This document shows positions 42,377-50,666 of a DNA stretch of 64,000 nt, piece by piece. This DNA comes from JBAYSY01 sp041675885 (GTDB lineage: Bacteria > Pseudomonadota > Alphaproteobacteria > Rhodobacterales > Rhodobacteraceae), in assembly GCA_041675885.1 (NCBI GenBank), contig JBAYSY010000003.1, forward strand, positions 1 to 64,000. Reading direction: 5' to 3'. The notes under the pieces are model-generated. The model saw only the letters and a program-made list of their open reading frames with translations, ran no database searches and was not told where the DNA came from. A program made the translations under genes and the position numbers. Numbering within the stretch: the stretch's first letter is position 1; each line of letters starts with the position of its first letter.

Positions 42377-42480
42377 GGTCGGTCCTTTCGGTCGGATTTT
42401 CCCGATCCTGCACCGGCGGCGGTAAATGATTGGTAAGCAGTTTGCGGGATGCTGCGGCGAAAGCGGTAGAAGGTGCGACG

Positions 42481-43419
42481 ATGATCGAGGCGATATTCCA
42501 GCGATCCGGGGCCGGGACGGGTGTGGCGCCGATCATGCCCGGGGCCCCCGGCGACGGGGGTTTTCTGCGCGAACTGGCCCGGCAGACCGCGCCCGGGCCG
42601 GAGGAAGGGGCAGGTGACGAATCGCCCGCCGACAAGGCCGGGGCGGTGCCGGGCGACGGTGCCGGACCTCCGGCGGAAGCCGCGCCGGACGGGGCGCCGA
42701 ACCTTGTGCCGGGCGGGCATGCGCTGGCTGCACCTCCCGGTGATTCGGGCGATGATGCCGGGGCGGTGCATGAGGGGGGGCGGCCCCGCGGGGCGCCGGA
42801 TGCCGACCGGACGACCCGGCCGGGTCTGGAGACTGCGGGCGCCCGGGCGGAACCGGACGCCACGGGGGGCGGTGCGTCGCCGTCGCCCCTCCGGCCGGAG
42901 GGGCAGGCAGCCCCGCCCGCCGCGATGGCCGAGGGGGCGCCGCCCGTCGATGCCGACCCGGCCCCGGCAGCTCTGCCCCCGCCTGTCGGGGCTGCCGCCG
43001 TGCCGCCGCGCTTCGCCCCCGTGCCGTCCCCCCCGCAGCCCCCGCCGCTTCCGCTGCGGGTTATCGCCGATGCCGCGCTCACCGCGACCGGCCGGACGTT
43101 GGAGTTGCGGCTCTGGCCCGAGGAACTCGGGGTGCTGCGCATGACGTTGACGCCCGAGGGCGATTCGATCCGGGTGGCGATTCTCGCCGACCGGGCCGAG
43201 ACCTTCGATCTGCTGCGCCGCCATGGTGCCGATCTGGTGGCCGAGTTCCGGGCGCTGGGCTTCGGCGGGGTGCGGTTCAGCTTCGGGCACGGCGGCGGGC
43301 AGGAAGGGCGGGGGCGGCCGGATGACAACGGGGCCGGACCGGAACCTGTGGAAGGGGTGCCCGTTCCGGGCGCGACCATGGGGCCGGTCACGGTCGCCGG
43401 GCTCGATCTGCGGATATAG
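42481..43419 (+). CDS. fliK: FliK, flagellar hook-length control protein
   Basis: About 312 residues. The N-terminal two thirds is Pro/Ala/Gly-rich and disordered, as in FliK molecular rulers. The conserved C-terminal domain (about 190-275) has LELRLWPEELGVLRMTL, VAILADRAETFDLLRRHG and LRALGFGG-type segments (here FRALGFGGV). The ATG at 42481 has AAGG 7 nt upstream; an earlier TTG is rejected. flgD follows after 9 bp. Confidence 0.85.
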   Translation: MIEAIFQRSGAGTGVAPIMPGAPGDGGFLRELARQTAPGPEEGAGDESPADKAGAVPGDGAGPPAEAAPDGAPNLVPGGHALAAPPGDSGDDAGAVHEGGRPRGAPDADRTTRPGLETAGARAEPDATGGGASPSPLRPEGQAAPPAAMAEGAPPVDADPAPAALPPPVGAAAVPPRFAPVPSPPQPPPLPLRVIADAALTATGRTLELRLWPEELGVLRMTLTPEGDSIRVAILADRAETFDLLRRHGADLVAEFRALGFGGVRFSFGHGGGQEGRGRPDDNGAGPEPVEGVPVPGATMGPVTVAGLDLRI

Positions 43420-43428
43420 GAGGCAAGG

Positions 43429-44094
43429 ATGGACGCGGTGATGATGGCCCCGCCGGGTGCGGGGGTGACGGGGACGGCCCCGGCTGCGGCGAATGGGGCG
43501 GACACGGATTTCGAGACCTTCCTCAGGATGCTCACGACCCAGTTGCGGCATCAGGATCCGACCAGGCCGATGGACCCGGGGGATCTTGCCTCGCAGCTTG
43601 CGACCTTTTCGGGGGTGGAACAGCAGATGCTCACGAATCGTCTGCTGGGCACGCTTGGTGAACGGATGGGGCTGCTCGGGATGGCGCAGCTTTCGGGCTG
43701 GATCGGGATGGAGGTGCGCAGCGATGCCCCGGTCCGGTTCGATGGTGCCCCGGTGCGGCTGGTGCCGGAACCGGAAGCGACCGCCGACAGTGCGGTTCTG
43801 GTGGTGCGCAACGCGATCGGGGCCGAGGTGGCGCGCGTGCCGGTTCCGGTGGCGGGCGGGGAAATGGACTGGGCCGGGACCGATGCCGCCGACCTGCCGC
43901 TGGCGTCGGGGCTTTACACATTCGTGGTCGAAAGCCACGCCGCCGGGCAGTTGCTGGCCACCACGCCGGTCGAACATTACGCGCTGGTGCGCGAGGCCCG
44001 CAGCGCCCCGGCGGGGGGTGAGGTGACGTTGCTCACCGACGGCGGGGCAAGCCTGCCCGCAAGCGCGGTGACGGCCTTGCGCCGACCGTTGTGA
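43429..44094 (+). CDS. flgD: FlgD, hook cap / hook assembly protein
   Basis: A 221-residue hook-capping protein. The N-terminal signature DFETFLRMLTTQLRHQDPTRP and LASQLATFSGVEQQMLTN is clear. The middle and C-terminal parts form the beta domains (GLYTFVVE). It is exported through the flagellar apparatus. It lies downstream of fliK, the usual order. Confidence 0.94.
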   Translation: MDAVMMAPPGAGVTGTAPAAANGADTDFETFLRMLTTQLRHQDPTRPMDPGDLASQLATFSGVEQQMLTNRLLGTLGERMGLLGMAQLSGWIGMEVRSDAPVRFDGAPVRLVPEPEATADSAVLVVRNAIGAEVARVPVPVAGGEMDWAGTDAADLPLASGLYTFVVESHAAGQLLATTPVEHYALVREARSAPAGGEVTLLTDGGASLPASAVTALRRPL

Positions 44095-44342
44095 GGCCGC
44101 GTCGGGGGATCCTGTGATTCTGGCGCTCAAACCCTGGCCGGTGTCCGCAGGGCCCCGGCCTGGTGGGCGGCGGATTGCCGCGGCCTTCGGGGGCATATCC
44201 TTTGCAGGGACGTGGCCGCGCGCTGCCCGGAAGCGGGGCCTTCCGCCGTGTCCCTGGAACTGTCGCGGTTCCGGTGGCCGTCCGGATGGTTGTTCGTGTT
44301 CGGGATGCCGACCGGGCAGGTTGCGGTGCCGCCGGGCCGGGG

Positions 44343-44383
44343 CTAAAGCATGTTGCAGAAAAGTGGGAACCGGTTTTCCGCAT
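44343..44383. repeat. REP-like palindrome 1
   Basis: TAAAGCATGTTGCAGAAAA followed by GTGGGAACCGG and TTTTCCGCAT: GAAAA and TTTTC arms around a core with the palindrome AACCGGTT. The TAAAGC lead-in also precedes the inverted repeat after soxT. The type resembles dispersed repeats of alphaproteobacteria; the copy number is unknown. Confidence 0.5.
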
Positions 44384-44411
44384 CCGTAACGCGCGTCAGC
44401 ATCGGATCAGG

Positions 44412-44445
44412 GCGTGTCGCGCGAATGTGAACGGGCACGACACGC
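44412..44445. repeat. REP-like palindrome 2
   Basis: Arms GCGTGTCG (44412-44419) and CGACACGC (44438-44445) with an 18-nt loop, 29 bp after the first palindrome. The pair may be one composite element. Confidence 0.5.
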
Positions 44446-44569
44446 TTCGGGGCCGCGCGCGATGCGGCACCGGGGCGGGGCTGCCCGGCAGCGGGCAAGG
44501 TGCCACCCGGAATGCCGGTGACGGGAATGCCAGTGACGGAAATCCGGTAGGGGCGGGCAGGAGGCCGGG

Positions 44570-45166
44570 ATGAATCAGCCGCGCGCATGGCAGAGGATGC
44601 TTTCGGGCCGAAGGCTCGACCTGCTCGATCCGACGCCGGTGGATATCGAGATTGTCGATATCGCCCACGGCCTTGCCTTCGTTGCGCGCTGGAACGGCCA
44701 GACCCGGGGCGACTGGGCCTATTCGGTGGCGGAACATTCGCTGCTGGTCGAGGCGATCTTTGCCCGCGCCAACCCGGGCGCCCCCGCGCGCTGGCGGTTG
44801 GCGGCGCTGCTGCACGACGCGCCGGAATATGTGATCGGTGACATGATCAGCCCGGTGAAGGCGGCGGTCGGCCCCGGCTATGGCGAACTGGACCGGCGGC
44901 TTTCGGCGGCGATCCACCTGCGCTTCGGCCTGCCCGCGGTTCTGCCCGCGCAGATCAAGGCGGCGATCAAGCGGGCCGACCGGGTATCGGCCTGGCTGGA
45001 GGCGGTGCAGATCGCGGGGTTCACCCAGACCGAGGCGACCCGGCTGTTCGGACGGCAGTCGGCATCGGCCAGGGGATTCGATATCGTGCTGCGCCCGCCT
45101 GTCGAGGTGCGCGCCGCCTATTGCGCCCGCCATGCCGAACTGTTGCGGGCGATGGACGGGCGCTGA
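44570..45166 (+). CDS. HD-domain phosphohydrolase (YfbR-like)
   Basis: A 198-residue HD-superfamily protein. Metal ligands: His in SVAEHSLLVEAIF, HD in AALLHDAPEYVIGD, and Asp in KRADRVSAW. The pattern matches the YfbR 5'-deoxynucleotidase-like group, which dephosphorylates nucleoside monophosphates; activity here is inferred. Its stop lies 12 bp from the end of convergent hvrA. Confidence 0.82.
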   Translation: MNQPRAWQRMLSGRRLDLLDPTPVDIEIVDIAHGLAFVARWNGQTRGDWAYSVAEHSLLVEAIFARANPGAPARWRLAALLHDAPEYVIGDMISPVKAAVGPGYGELDRRLSAAIHLRFGLPAVLPAQIKAAIKRADRVSAWLEAVQIAGFTQTEATRLFGRQSASARGFDIVLRPPVEVRAAYCARHAELLRAMDGR

Positions 45167-45178
45167 AAGGCTGGCCGC

Positions 45179-45493
45179 TCAGATCTCCAGATCTTCGCGG
45201 GTCTTGCCGGAGGCCAGCGCGGCCTCGAACCAGCGCGGCTTGCGACCGCGGCCCGACCATGTTTCCGCAGGATTGGCCGGATTGGCGTATTTCGGCGCGA
45301 CCGGCGAACGCTTGCGCGGAATGGGAACCCCGGTCAGTTCCTCGAATGTAAAGCCCAGCGCCCGGGCCTTTTCTTCGAGTTCCGCAAGGGCTTCTTTCCT
45401 TTTGCGTTCTTTATAGCCGTTGATCGCCTTGTCCACACGGGTGCGCAGATCCTTGAGTTCCTGTAGCGACATCTGGCCGAGTTCGAATGACAT
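45179..45493 (-). CDS. hvrA: HvrA-like H-NS family DNA-binding protein
   Basis: A 104-residue nucleoid protein: an N-terminal coiled-coil (LQELKDLRTRVDKAINGYKE region) and a C-terminal H-NS DNA-binding motif, NPANPAETWSGRGRKPRW. HvrA in Rhodobacter capsulatus modulates photosynthesis and nitrogen-fixation genes, and lies next to regA, as here. The gene is downstream of regA, with an AT-rich upstream region (45494-45596). Confidence 0.88.
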   Translation of the reverse strand: MSFELGQMSLQELKDLRTRVDKAINGYKERKRKEALAELEEKARALGFTFEELTGVPIPRKRSPVAPKYANPANPAETWSGRGRKPRWFEAALASGKTREDLEI

Positions 45494-45596
45494 AATATCT
45501 CTCTCCGCGAATTAAGTGTTCATGACCATTAAAACCAAAAACGGATTCAATCAAGAACCCGCATGTAATTCGCGTATCATCAATTCGAAAGTGGCG

Positions 45597-45619
45597 GAAG
45601 CCCGGTTATTTCGGGCTTC
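45597..45619 (-). terminator. Hairpin overlapping the end of regA
   Basis: GAAGCCCG (45597-45604) and CGGGCTTC (45612-45619) with a 7-nt loop. The stem includes the last regA codons and the stop. It may end regA transcription or shield the 3' end, separating hvrA. Confidence 0.5.
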
Positions 45620-46160
45620 GCTTTGCCAGAATACGCTGAAGCGTGCGGCGGTGCATGTTGAGCCGCCGGGCCGTTTCCGACACGTTGCGGTCGCAAAGTT
45701 CATACACCCGCTGGATATGTTCCCACCGCACACGGTCGGCCGACATCGGGTTTTCCGGGGGGGGCGGCAGGGCCTCTCCATTGGCCAGCAGCGCGTTGGT
45801 CACGTCGTTGGCGTCGGCGGGCTTGGACAGATAATCGATGGCGCCGATCTTGACCGCCGCGACCGCGGTGGCGATGGCGCCATATCCGGTCAGGACCACG
45901 ATTCGGCAATCGGGGCGCCGGTTGCGCAGCGCCTCGACCACGTCAAGGCCGTTGCCGTCCTCAAGCCGCAGGTCTACCACCGCATAGGCGGGCGGGCGGG
46001 TCTGGGCGATGGCCTTGCCGCAGGCCACGCTTTCGGCGGTTTCGGTCACGAACCCGCGCTTTTCCATCGCCCGGGCGAGGCGCTTCAGGAAGGGTTCGTC
46101 ATCATCCACCAGAAGCAGGGAACGGTCCTTGCCGATCTTCGCCAGTAGTTCCTGCGTCAT
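45606..46160 (-). CDS. regA: RegA/PrrA, redox response regulator
   Basis: A 184-residue response regulator. Acidic pocket LLLVDDDEP, phosphorylated Asp63 (VVDLRLEDG), LTGYGAIATA and Lys in YLSKPAD form the receiver. A Pro-rich linker (LPPPPENP) leads to the Fis-type helix-turn-helix NVSETARRLNMHRRTLQRIL, almost invariant in RegA homologues. It controls aerobic/anaerobic switching of respiration, carbon fixation and other functions with RegB. It lies downstream of senC on the same strand. Confidence 0.96.
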   Translation of the reverse strand: MTQELLAKIGKDRSLLLVDDDEPFLKRLARAMEKRGFVTETAESVACGKAIAQTRPPAYAVVDLRLEDGNGLDVVEALRNRRPDCRIVVLTGYGAIATAVAAVKIGAIDYLSKPADANDVTNALLANGEALPPPPENPMSADRVRWEHIQRVYELCDRNVSETARRLNMHRRTLQRILAKRSPK

Positions 46161-46257
46161 GCCGTGCCTTTCCGGTGCGTCCGTTCCAGAATCGTTCTAG
46201 AGCGAACGCTGCCGGTGGTCAATTTTTACCCGACGATTTTCCGGGCGGGGTTCCCGG

Positions 46258-46878
46258 TCAGGAGGCGTCGATGAAACAGGCCACCCGTTCGGCGATCTGG
46301 TCCGAGGTTTCGTCACGGCGGAAGAATTCGGCAAAGCCGGTCTCCGGGAATACCAGGTAGGTGAAGGTGGTGTGATCGACAAGATAGTAGTCGTCATCGC
46401 CCGTCTGCGCGTTGTAATAGGCTTTGTAGGCATTGGCGGCGGCCCGGATCTGGTCGGGGGTTCCGGTCAGGCCGATCATCCGCGGGTGCATCAGGCCGGC
46501 GTAGCCTTCAAGCACTTCGGGCGTATCGCGGGCGGGGTCCACGGAAATGAAGACCGGCACCGTCTCATATCCCATTTCGTCGAGAATATCGACCGCCTCG
46601 GCATTGCGCGCCACGTCGAGCGGGCAGACATCGGGGCAGAAAGTATAGCCGAAATAGACCAGCGTGGGCCGGGTGATCACATCGCGGTCGGTCACGGTGG
46701 CGCCGGTGTGATCGACAAGCGTGAACGGACCGCCGATTTCCGCCACCCCGCCCGCCACCGTGCTGCCGCGGCACTGGGCGAAGGGGTCGTCGGGGGCGCG
46801 CATGAAGACGAACCACGCCGTTGCCGCCACGAGCGCGATCACCGCCGCCGCCGCCGATCCCGCATAGAGTTTCGTCAT
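46258..46878 (-). CDS. senC: SenC/PrrC, Sco1-family copper protein
   Basis: A 206-residue membrane-anchored protein (N-terminal span AAAVIALVAATAWFVFM) of the Sco1 family. The copper motif is FGYTFCPDVCPLD, with the distal His in DHTTFTYLV. SenC aids copper delivery to cytochrome oxidase and influences RegB signalling. The start at 46876-46878 is chosen for the membrane anchor. It diverges from regB. Confidence 0.94.
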   Translation of the reverse strand: MTKLYAGSAAAAVIALVAATAWFVFMRAPDDPFAQCRGSTVAGGVAEIGGPFTLVDHTGATVTDRDVITRPTLVYFGYTFCPDVCPLDVARNAEAVDILDEMGYETVPVFISVDPARDTPEVLEGYAGLMHPRMIGLTGTPDQIRAAANAYKAYYNAQTGDDDYYLVDHTTFTYLVFPETGFAEFFRRDETSDQIAERVACFIDAS

Positions 46879-46889
46879 CTGTCTGTCCT

Positions 46890-46927
46890 TTCCACCGAAC
46901 CGCCGCATTTCCACCGATCCGGCGCAT
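46890..46927. repeat. 19-bp tandem direct repeat in the regB-senC promoter
   Basis: TTCCACCGAACCGCCGCAT (46890-46908) is followed directly by TTCCACCGATCCGGCGCAT (46909-46927), 17 of 19 identical. It lies 12-49 bp upstream of senC and 65-100 bp upstream of regB, so a dimer binding here could affect both. RegA autoregulation is a possible role (inference). Confidence 0.7.
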
Positions 46928-46991
46928 TGATCCCCCATCCCGGCGCCACTAACAATAGAAAACCCACCCCCTGCGACATGGCGACTTCGTG

Positions 46992-48386
46992 ATGGCTGTT
47001 TCCGACCCTGCCCCCCTGTCCGTCCTGCCCGGCCCCGGTGCCCGCAGCAACTGGGTGCGGCTGCGCACGCTGATCGTGCTGCGCTGGATGGCGATCCTCG
47101 GGCAGGTTGCGGCGATCACGGTGGCGCATCACTACCTGGGGATGCAGCTTCCGCTGGGGCTGTGTTTCATGGCGGTCGGGATCTCGGTCGTCTTCAATCT
47201 GGTCGCGTCCTTCGTCTTTCCCGAAAACCGCCGCCTGTCGGGAAGCGAACTGCTCACCGTGCTGCTGTTCGACCTGGTGCAGCTTGCGGTTCTGCTCAGC
47301 CTCACCGGCGGGCTGAACAACCCCTTTGCGTTGCTGATCATCGCGCCGGTGACGATTTCGGCCACGGCACTGCATCTGCGCCCGACGGTGATCCTGGCGC
47401 TGGCGGCGGTGGTGCTGGTGACGCTTGCGGCTTTCTGGCATCTGCCGCTGCGCGATGCCTCGGGGCAGGTGCTGTCGGTGCCGCCGCTGTTCGAGGCCGG
47501 GTTCTGGCTGTCGATCGTGATCGGGGTGGGGTTCCTGTCGCTTTATGCAAGGCGGGTGTCGTCCGAGATCGGCTCGATGTCCGACGCGCTGCTTGCAACC
47601 CAGATGGCGCTGGCGCGGGAACAGAAGCTGACCGCGCTGGGCGGGGTGGTGGCGGCGGCGGCGCATGAGCTGGGCACGCCGCTGGCGACCATCAAGCTGG
47701 TGAGCACGGAACTGGCCGAGGAATACGCCGACCACCCCGAGTTGCGCGACGACCTGAGCCTGATCCGCCAGCAGACCGATCGGTGCCGCGATATCCTGCG
47801 CTCGATGGGGCGGGCCGGGAAGGACGACCGTCATCTGCACAGCGCGCCCCTTGAGACGATGCTGCGCGACGCGGCCGAGCCGCATCTGGCCCGCGGCAAG
47901 GCGGTGCATTTCGACCTGCGCCCCGGCCCGGGCGGAACAGGGCCGCAACCGGCGGTGCTCCGCAGCCCCGAGGTGCTTCACGGGCTGCGCAACCTGATCC
48001 AGAACGCGGTCGATTTCGCCTCGGGGAATGTCTGGATCGACGGGATCTGGACACCCTCCACCATCTCGGTGCGGGTGATCGACGACGGGCCGGGCTACCC
48101 GGCGCATGTGATCGGCCGGATCGGCGAACCTTTCGTGCGCAGCCGCCGCCGGGGGGGCAATTCCGCCCGGCCGGGGTATGAGGGGATGGGGCTTGGCCTG
48201 TTCATCGCCAAGACGCTGCTGGAACGTTCGGGGGCGGAGCTCAGCTTCGCCAATGGCGCCGACCCGTTCCTGCTCGAAAGCGAACGCCCGGAGCGTTCGG
48301 GCGCCATCGTCGAGGTGATCTGGCCGCGCGACCGGATCGGTGCGACCGGCGGGCCGCTGGGGGAGAACCGGCAGATGACCGGCTGA
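46992..48386 (+). CDS. regB: RegB/PrrB, redox-sensing histidine kinase
   Basis: A 464-residue membrane kinase with six spans. GGLNNPFAL between spans is the conserved quinone-binding motif. His225 (AAAHELGTPLATIKL) is the phosphorylated residue and Cys265 (QTDRCRDILR) the redox cysteine; with the ATG at 46992 these numbers equal those of R. capsulatus RegB. The ATP domain has NLIQNAVDFA and MGLGLFIAK. A GTG one codon earlier is the alternative start. It diverges from senC-regA. Confidence 0.96.
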   Translation: MAVSDPAPLSVLPGPGARSNWVRLRTLIVLRWMAILGQVAAITVAHHYLGMQLPLGLCFMAVGISVVFNLVASFVFPENRRLSGSELLTVLLFDLVQLAVLLSLTGGLNNPFALLIIAPVTISATALHLRPTVILALAAVVLVTLAAFWHLPLRDASGQVLSVPPLFEAGFWLSIVIGVGFLSLYARRVSSEIGSMSDALLATQMALAREQKLTALGGVVAAAAHELGTPLATIKLVSTELAEEYADHPELRDDLSLIRQQTDRCRDILRSMGRAGKDDRHLHSAPLETMLRDAAEPHLARGKAVHFDLRPGPGGTGPQPAVLRSPEVLHGLRNLIQNAVDFASGNVWIDGIWTPSTISVRVIDDGPGYPAHVIGRIGEPFVRSRRRGGNSARPGYEGMGLGLFIAKTLLERSGAELSFANGADPFLLESERPERSGAIVEVIWPRDRIGATGGPLGENRQMTG

Positions 48387-48520
48387 CCCGCCCCTGCGGG
48401 GAGGCTTTCCCCCTTGCCCGGAACCGCCGCGCCAGCTGCCCTGTGTTGCGCGGGCTGTCCGCCTTGTCCGGCAACACTGCCAACCGCGCTTCGTGGAAAT
48501 TTCCCCGATCACCGGGGGCA

Positions 48521-48535
48521 TTAACCGTCGGTTAA
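48521..48535. promoter_or_regulatory. Perfect TTAA-N7-TTAA site, candidate CtrA box
   Basis: TTAACCGTCGGTTAA is a palindrome with TTAA at 48521-48524 and 48532-48535, separated by exactly 7 bp, the spacing of full CtrA sites in alphaproteobacteria. It lies 55-69 bp before the GTG start of the DivL-like gene, consistent with overlap of a -35 region. The surrounding sequence is AT-richer than usual. Confidence 0.65.
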
Positions 48536-48589
48536 TCAATTTACCCAAAGGTTGCAGTCGGGAAGGGCGGCTGATCGAAAGGGGAATCG

Positions 48590-50137
48590 GTGGACTGGAG
48601 TCTCGGTTTCGGCTTGTTTCTGGCGTCGTTCCTGGCGGCCATCGCGGCACTGTGGCTGTTCGCGCTGGCCCGGCCCGGCCGGCCGGCCGCCTCGACGCTG
48701 TTTGCCGATGTGCCCGGCGGCACGGTCTTCCTGTTCGATGACGACACGCTGGTCGATGCCACCGAAAGCGCGCGGGCGCTGCTGGCGACCAGCCCCGGAA
48801 CCGGCACCCCGTGGGACCGGCTTCTGGCCTTTGCCGGGCCGCGCTTCGTCGATTTCGAGACCCGGATCGAGAACCTGCCCGCCACCGGCCGGGTCACCAT
48901 CGTCTCGCCGGGGGCGGAGCCCTTGACGCTGATCGCCGAATGGCGCGGCGGGCTGCGGCGCATCGCCATCCTCGACCCGCATGTCGAGGGGCAGGTGCCG
49001 ATGATCGACTCGCTCTCGCAGCGCGCGCAGGACGAGGAGTTGCAGGCCCTGCGCGAGACCGCCGACGGCGCCCCCTTCCCGATCTGGCGCGAGAACGCCG
49101 GGCATGGCGTGGTCTGGGCCAACAGCGCCTATCTGGCACTGGCCGCGCAGCGCGACGAGGACACCGGCGGCCTGTCCTGGCCGCTGCCCCGGCTCTTTGC
49201 CCCCACCGGCGACGGGGGCACCCGGCGGCTCTGCCTGACGCTGCCGGATGGTGAACACTGGTTCGACCGGCTGGTGACCCGGCGGGGCGAGGAACGGCTG
49301 GTCTTTGCCCTGCCCGCCGATATCGCCGTGCGGGCCGAGGTCTCGCTGCGCTCCTTCATGCAGACCCTGGCCAAGACCTTCGCGCATCTGCCGATCGGGC
49401 TGGCGATCTTCGACCGGCGGCGGCAGCTTCAGATGTTCAACCCGGCGCTGACCGATCTCACCTCGCTGCCGGTCGATTTCCTTTCGGCCCGGCCCGTGCT
49501 CTACGCCTTTCTGGATGCGTTGCGCGACCGGCACATGCTGCCCGAGCCGCGCGACTACAAGACATGGCGGCTGAAGATCGCCTCGATGGACCCGTCGCAG
49601 CCCGAGGGCTTCGAGGAGACATGGGCCCTGCCCGGCGGGCTCACCTACCGGGTGATCGGGCGGCCGCATCCCGAGGGGGCGCTGGCGCTGCTGTTCCAGG
49701 ACATCAGCGACGAGGTGACCCGCACCCGCCGCTATCGCGCCGATCTGGAGCTGGGCCAGTCGGTGATCGACGCCATGGACGAGGCGATCGCGGTGTTTGC
49801 CCCCGGCGGCACGCTGGTCATGTCGAACGCCGCCTATGCCGCTTTGTGGTCGCACGACCCCGGCGCCTCGCTGGCCGAGGGCGGCGCGGCGGCGACCGTG
49901 GCGCATTGGCGGGCCCGCGCCGCGCCCGACCCGCTCTGGGACCGGGCCGAGGCGTTCATCGCCGGGCCGGGGGCGCGCGAGGACTGGGCGGGCACGGTGC
50001 GGCTGGCCGACGGCCGCGCGCTCGCCTGCCGGTTCAAGGCGCTGGCCGGGGGCGCGACGCTGGCCGGGTTCCGGGCCGGAGAGGTGGCGGCCCTGCCGCT
50101 GCCCGACCCGGCCCGGCCGATGCGCCGCCGGGCGTGA
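48590..50137 (+). CDS. divL: DivL-like PAS-domain protein without a visible kinase domain
   Basis: A 515-residue protein: an N-terminal membrane anchor (FGLFLASFLAAIAALWLFAL), a PAS-like domain near 60-240, a PAS domain at about 255-380 (PIGLAIFDRRRQLQMFNPAL), then a helix ELGQSVIDAMDEAI and another PAS at about 400-500. I see no phospho-acceptor box or ATP-binding motifs, although the family (DivL) is related to histidine kinases. The order with tsaE, amgK, murU and addBA is that of divL in alphaproteobacteria. The start is GTG with AAAGGGG upstream. The symbol rests on PAS similarity and position. Confidence 0.7.
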   Translation: MDWSLGFGLFLASFLAAIAALWLFALARPGRPAASTLFADVPGGTVFLFDDDTLVDATESARALLATSPGTGTPWDRLLAFAGPRFVDFETRIENLPATGRVTIVSPGAEPLTLIAEWRGGLRRIAILDPHVEGQVPMIDSLSQRAQDEELQALRETADGAPFPIWRENAGHGVVWANSAYLALAAQRDEDTGGLSWPLPRLFAPTGDGGTRRLCLTLPDGEHWFDRLVTRRGEERLVFALPADIAVRAEVSLRSFMQTLAKTFAHLPIGLAIFDRRRQLQMFNPALTDLTSLPVDFLSARPVLYAFLDALRDRHMLPEPRDYKTWRLKIASMDPSQPEGFEETWALPGGLTYRVIGRPHPEGALALLFQDISDEVTRTRRYRADLELGQSVIDAMDEAIAVFAPGGTLVMSNAAYAALWSHDPGASLAEGGAAATVAHWRARAAPDPLWDRAEAFIAGPGAREDWAGTVRLADGRALACRFKALAGGATLAGFRAGEVAALPLPDPARPMRRRA

Positions 50138-50180
50138 TCCGGCTTGCCCCCGCCGCGCCCCGGCGGCTACACATCGGGCG

Positions 50181-50666
50181 ATGGACACGCCCTCACCCGC
50201 CCCCGGCCTGCACCTGCCCGGCCCCGATGCCACCGACCGGCTGGGTCGCTGGCTCGCGCCGCGTCTGCGTGCGGGCGATACCGTCCTGCTCGACGGTCCG
50301 GTCGGCGCGGGCAAGACCCATCTGGCGCGGGCGCTGATCCGGGCGCTGGGGGTGAAGGAGGACATCCCCTCGCCCACCTTCACGCTGGTTCAGACCTATG
50401 CCGCCGGACCGGCCGAGGTCTGGCACGCCGATCTCTACCGCCTGTCGCACCCGGACGAGTTGATCGAACTGGGTCTGGACGAGGCATTCGAGTCCGCGAT
50501 CTGTCTGGTGGAATGGCCCGACCGGCTGGGGGTGCTGCGACCTGAAGTCGCGCTGACCCTGCGGTTTTCCCCTGAGGGCGAGGGCCGCAGGGTCGAGCCT
50601 GCCGGCGGGCCGTGCTGGGCCGGGGTGATCGCGGCGATGCTGGCGGGAGGCTGGGAGGATGAGTGA
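50181..50666 (+). CDS. tsaE: TsaE, ATPase for tRNA threonylcarbamoyladenosine synthesis
   Basis: A 161-residue cytoplasmic ATPase that supports TsaB/TsaD in t6A37 tRNA modification. Walker A is DGPVGAGKTHLAR (about 39-51); PSPTFTLVQTY and HADLYRL are family hallmarks, and EWPDRLG follows. The ATG at 50181 is the family start. Its end overlaps amgK by 8 bp. Confidence 0.94.
   Translation: MDTPSPAPGLHLPGPDATDRLGRWLAPRLRAGDTVLLDGPVGAGKTHLARALIRALGVKEDIPSPTFTLVQTYAAGPAEVWHADLYRLSHPDELIELGLDEAFESAICLVEWPDRLGVLRPEVALTLRFSPEGEGRRVEPAGGPCWAGVIAAMLAGGWEDE

Larger units (their letters stand above)
44095..44569. other. Intergenic region with REP-like palindromes
   Basis: No gene is supported in these 475 bp. 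The right half holds two palindromic units (44343-44383 and 44412-44445). The left half is GC-rich with no frame I can defend. The downstream HD gene starts at 44570. Confidence 0.6.

Noticed and set aside
42430..42480. Upstream TTG start for fliK
   Set aside because: The ATG at 42481 has a well-spaced AAGG site and the extension adds no conserved sequence.
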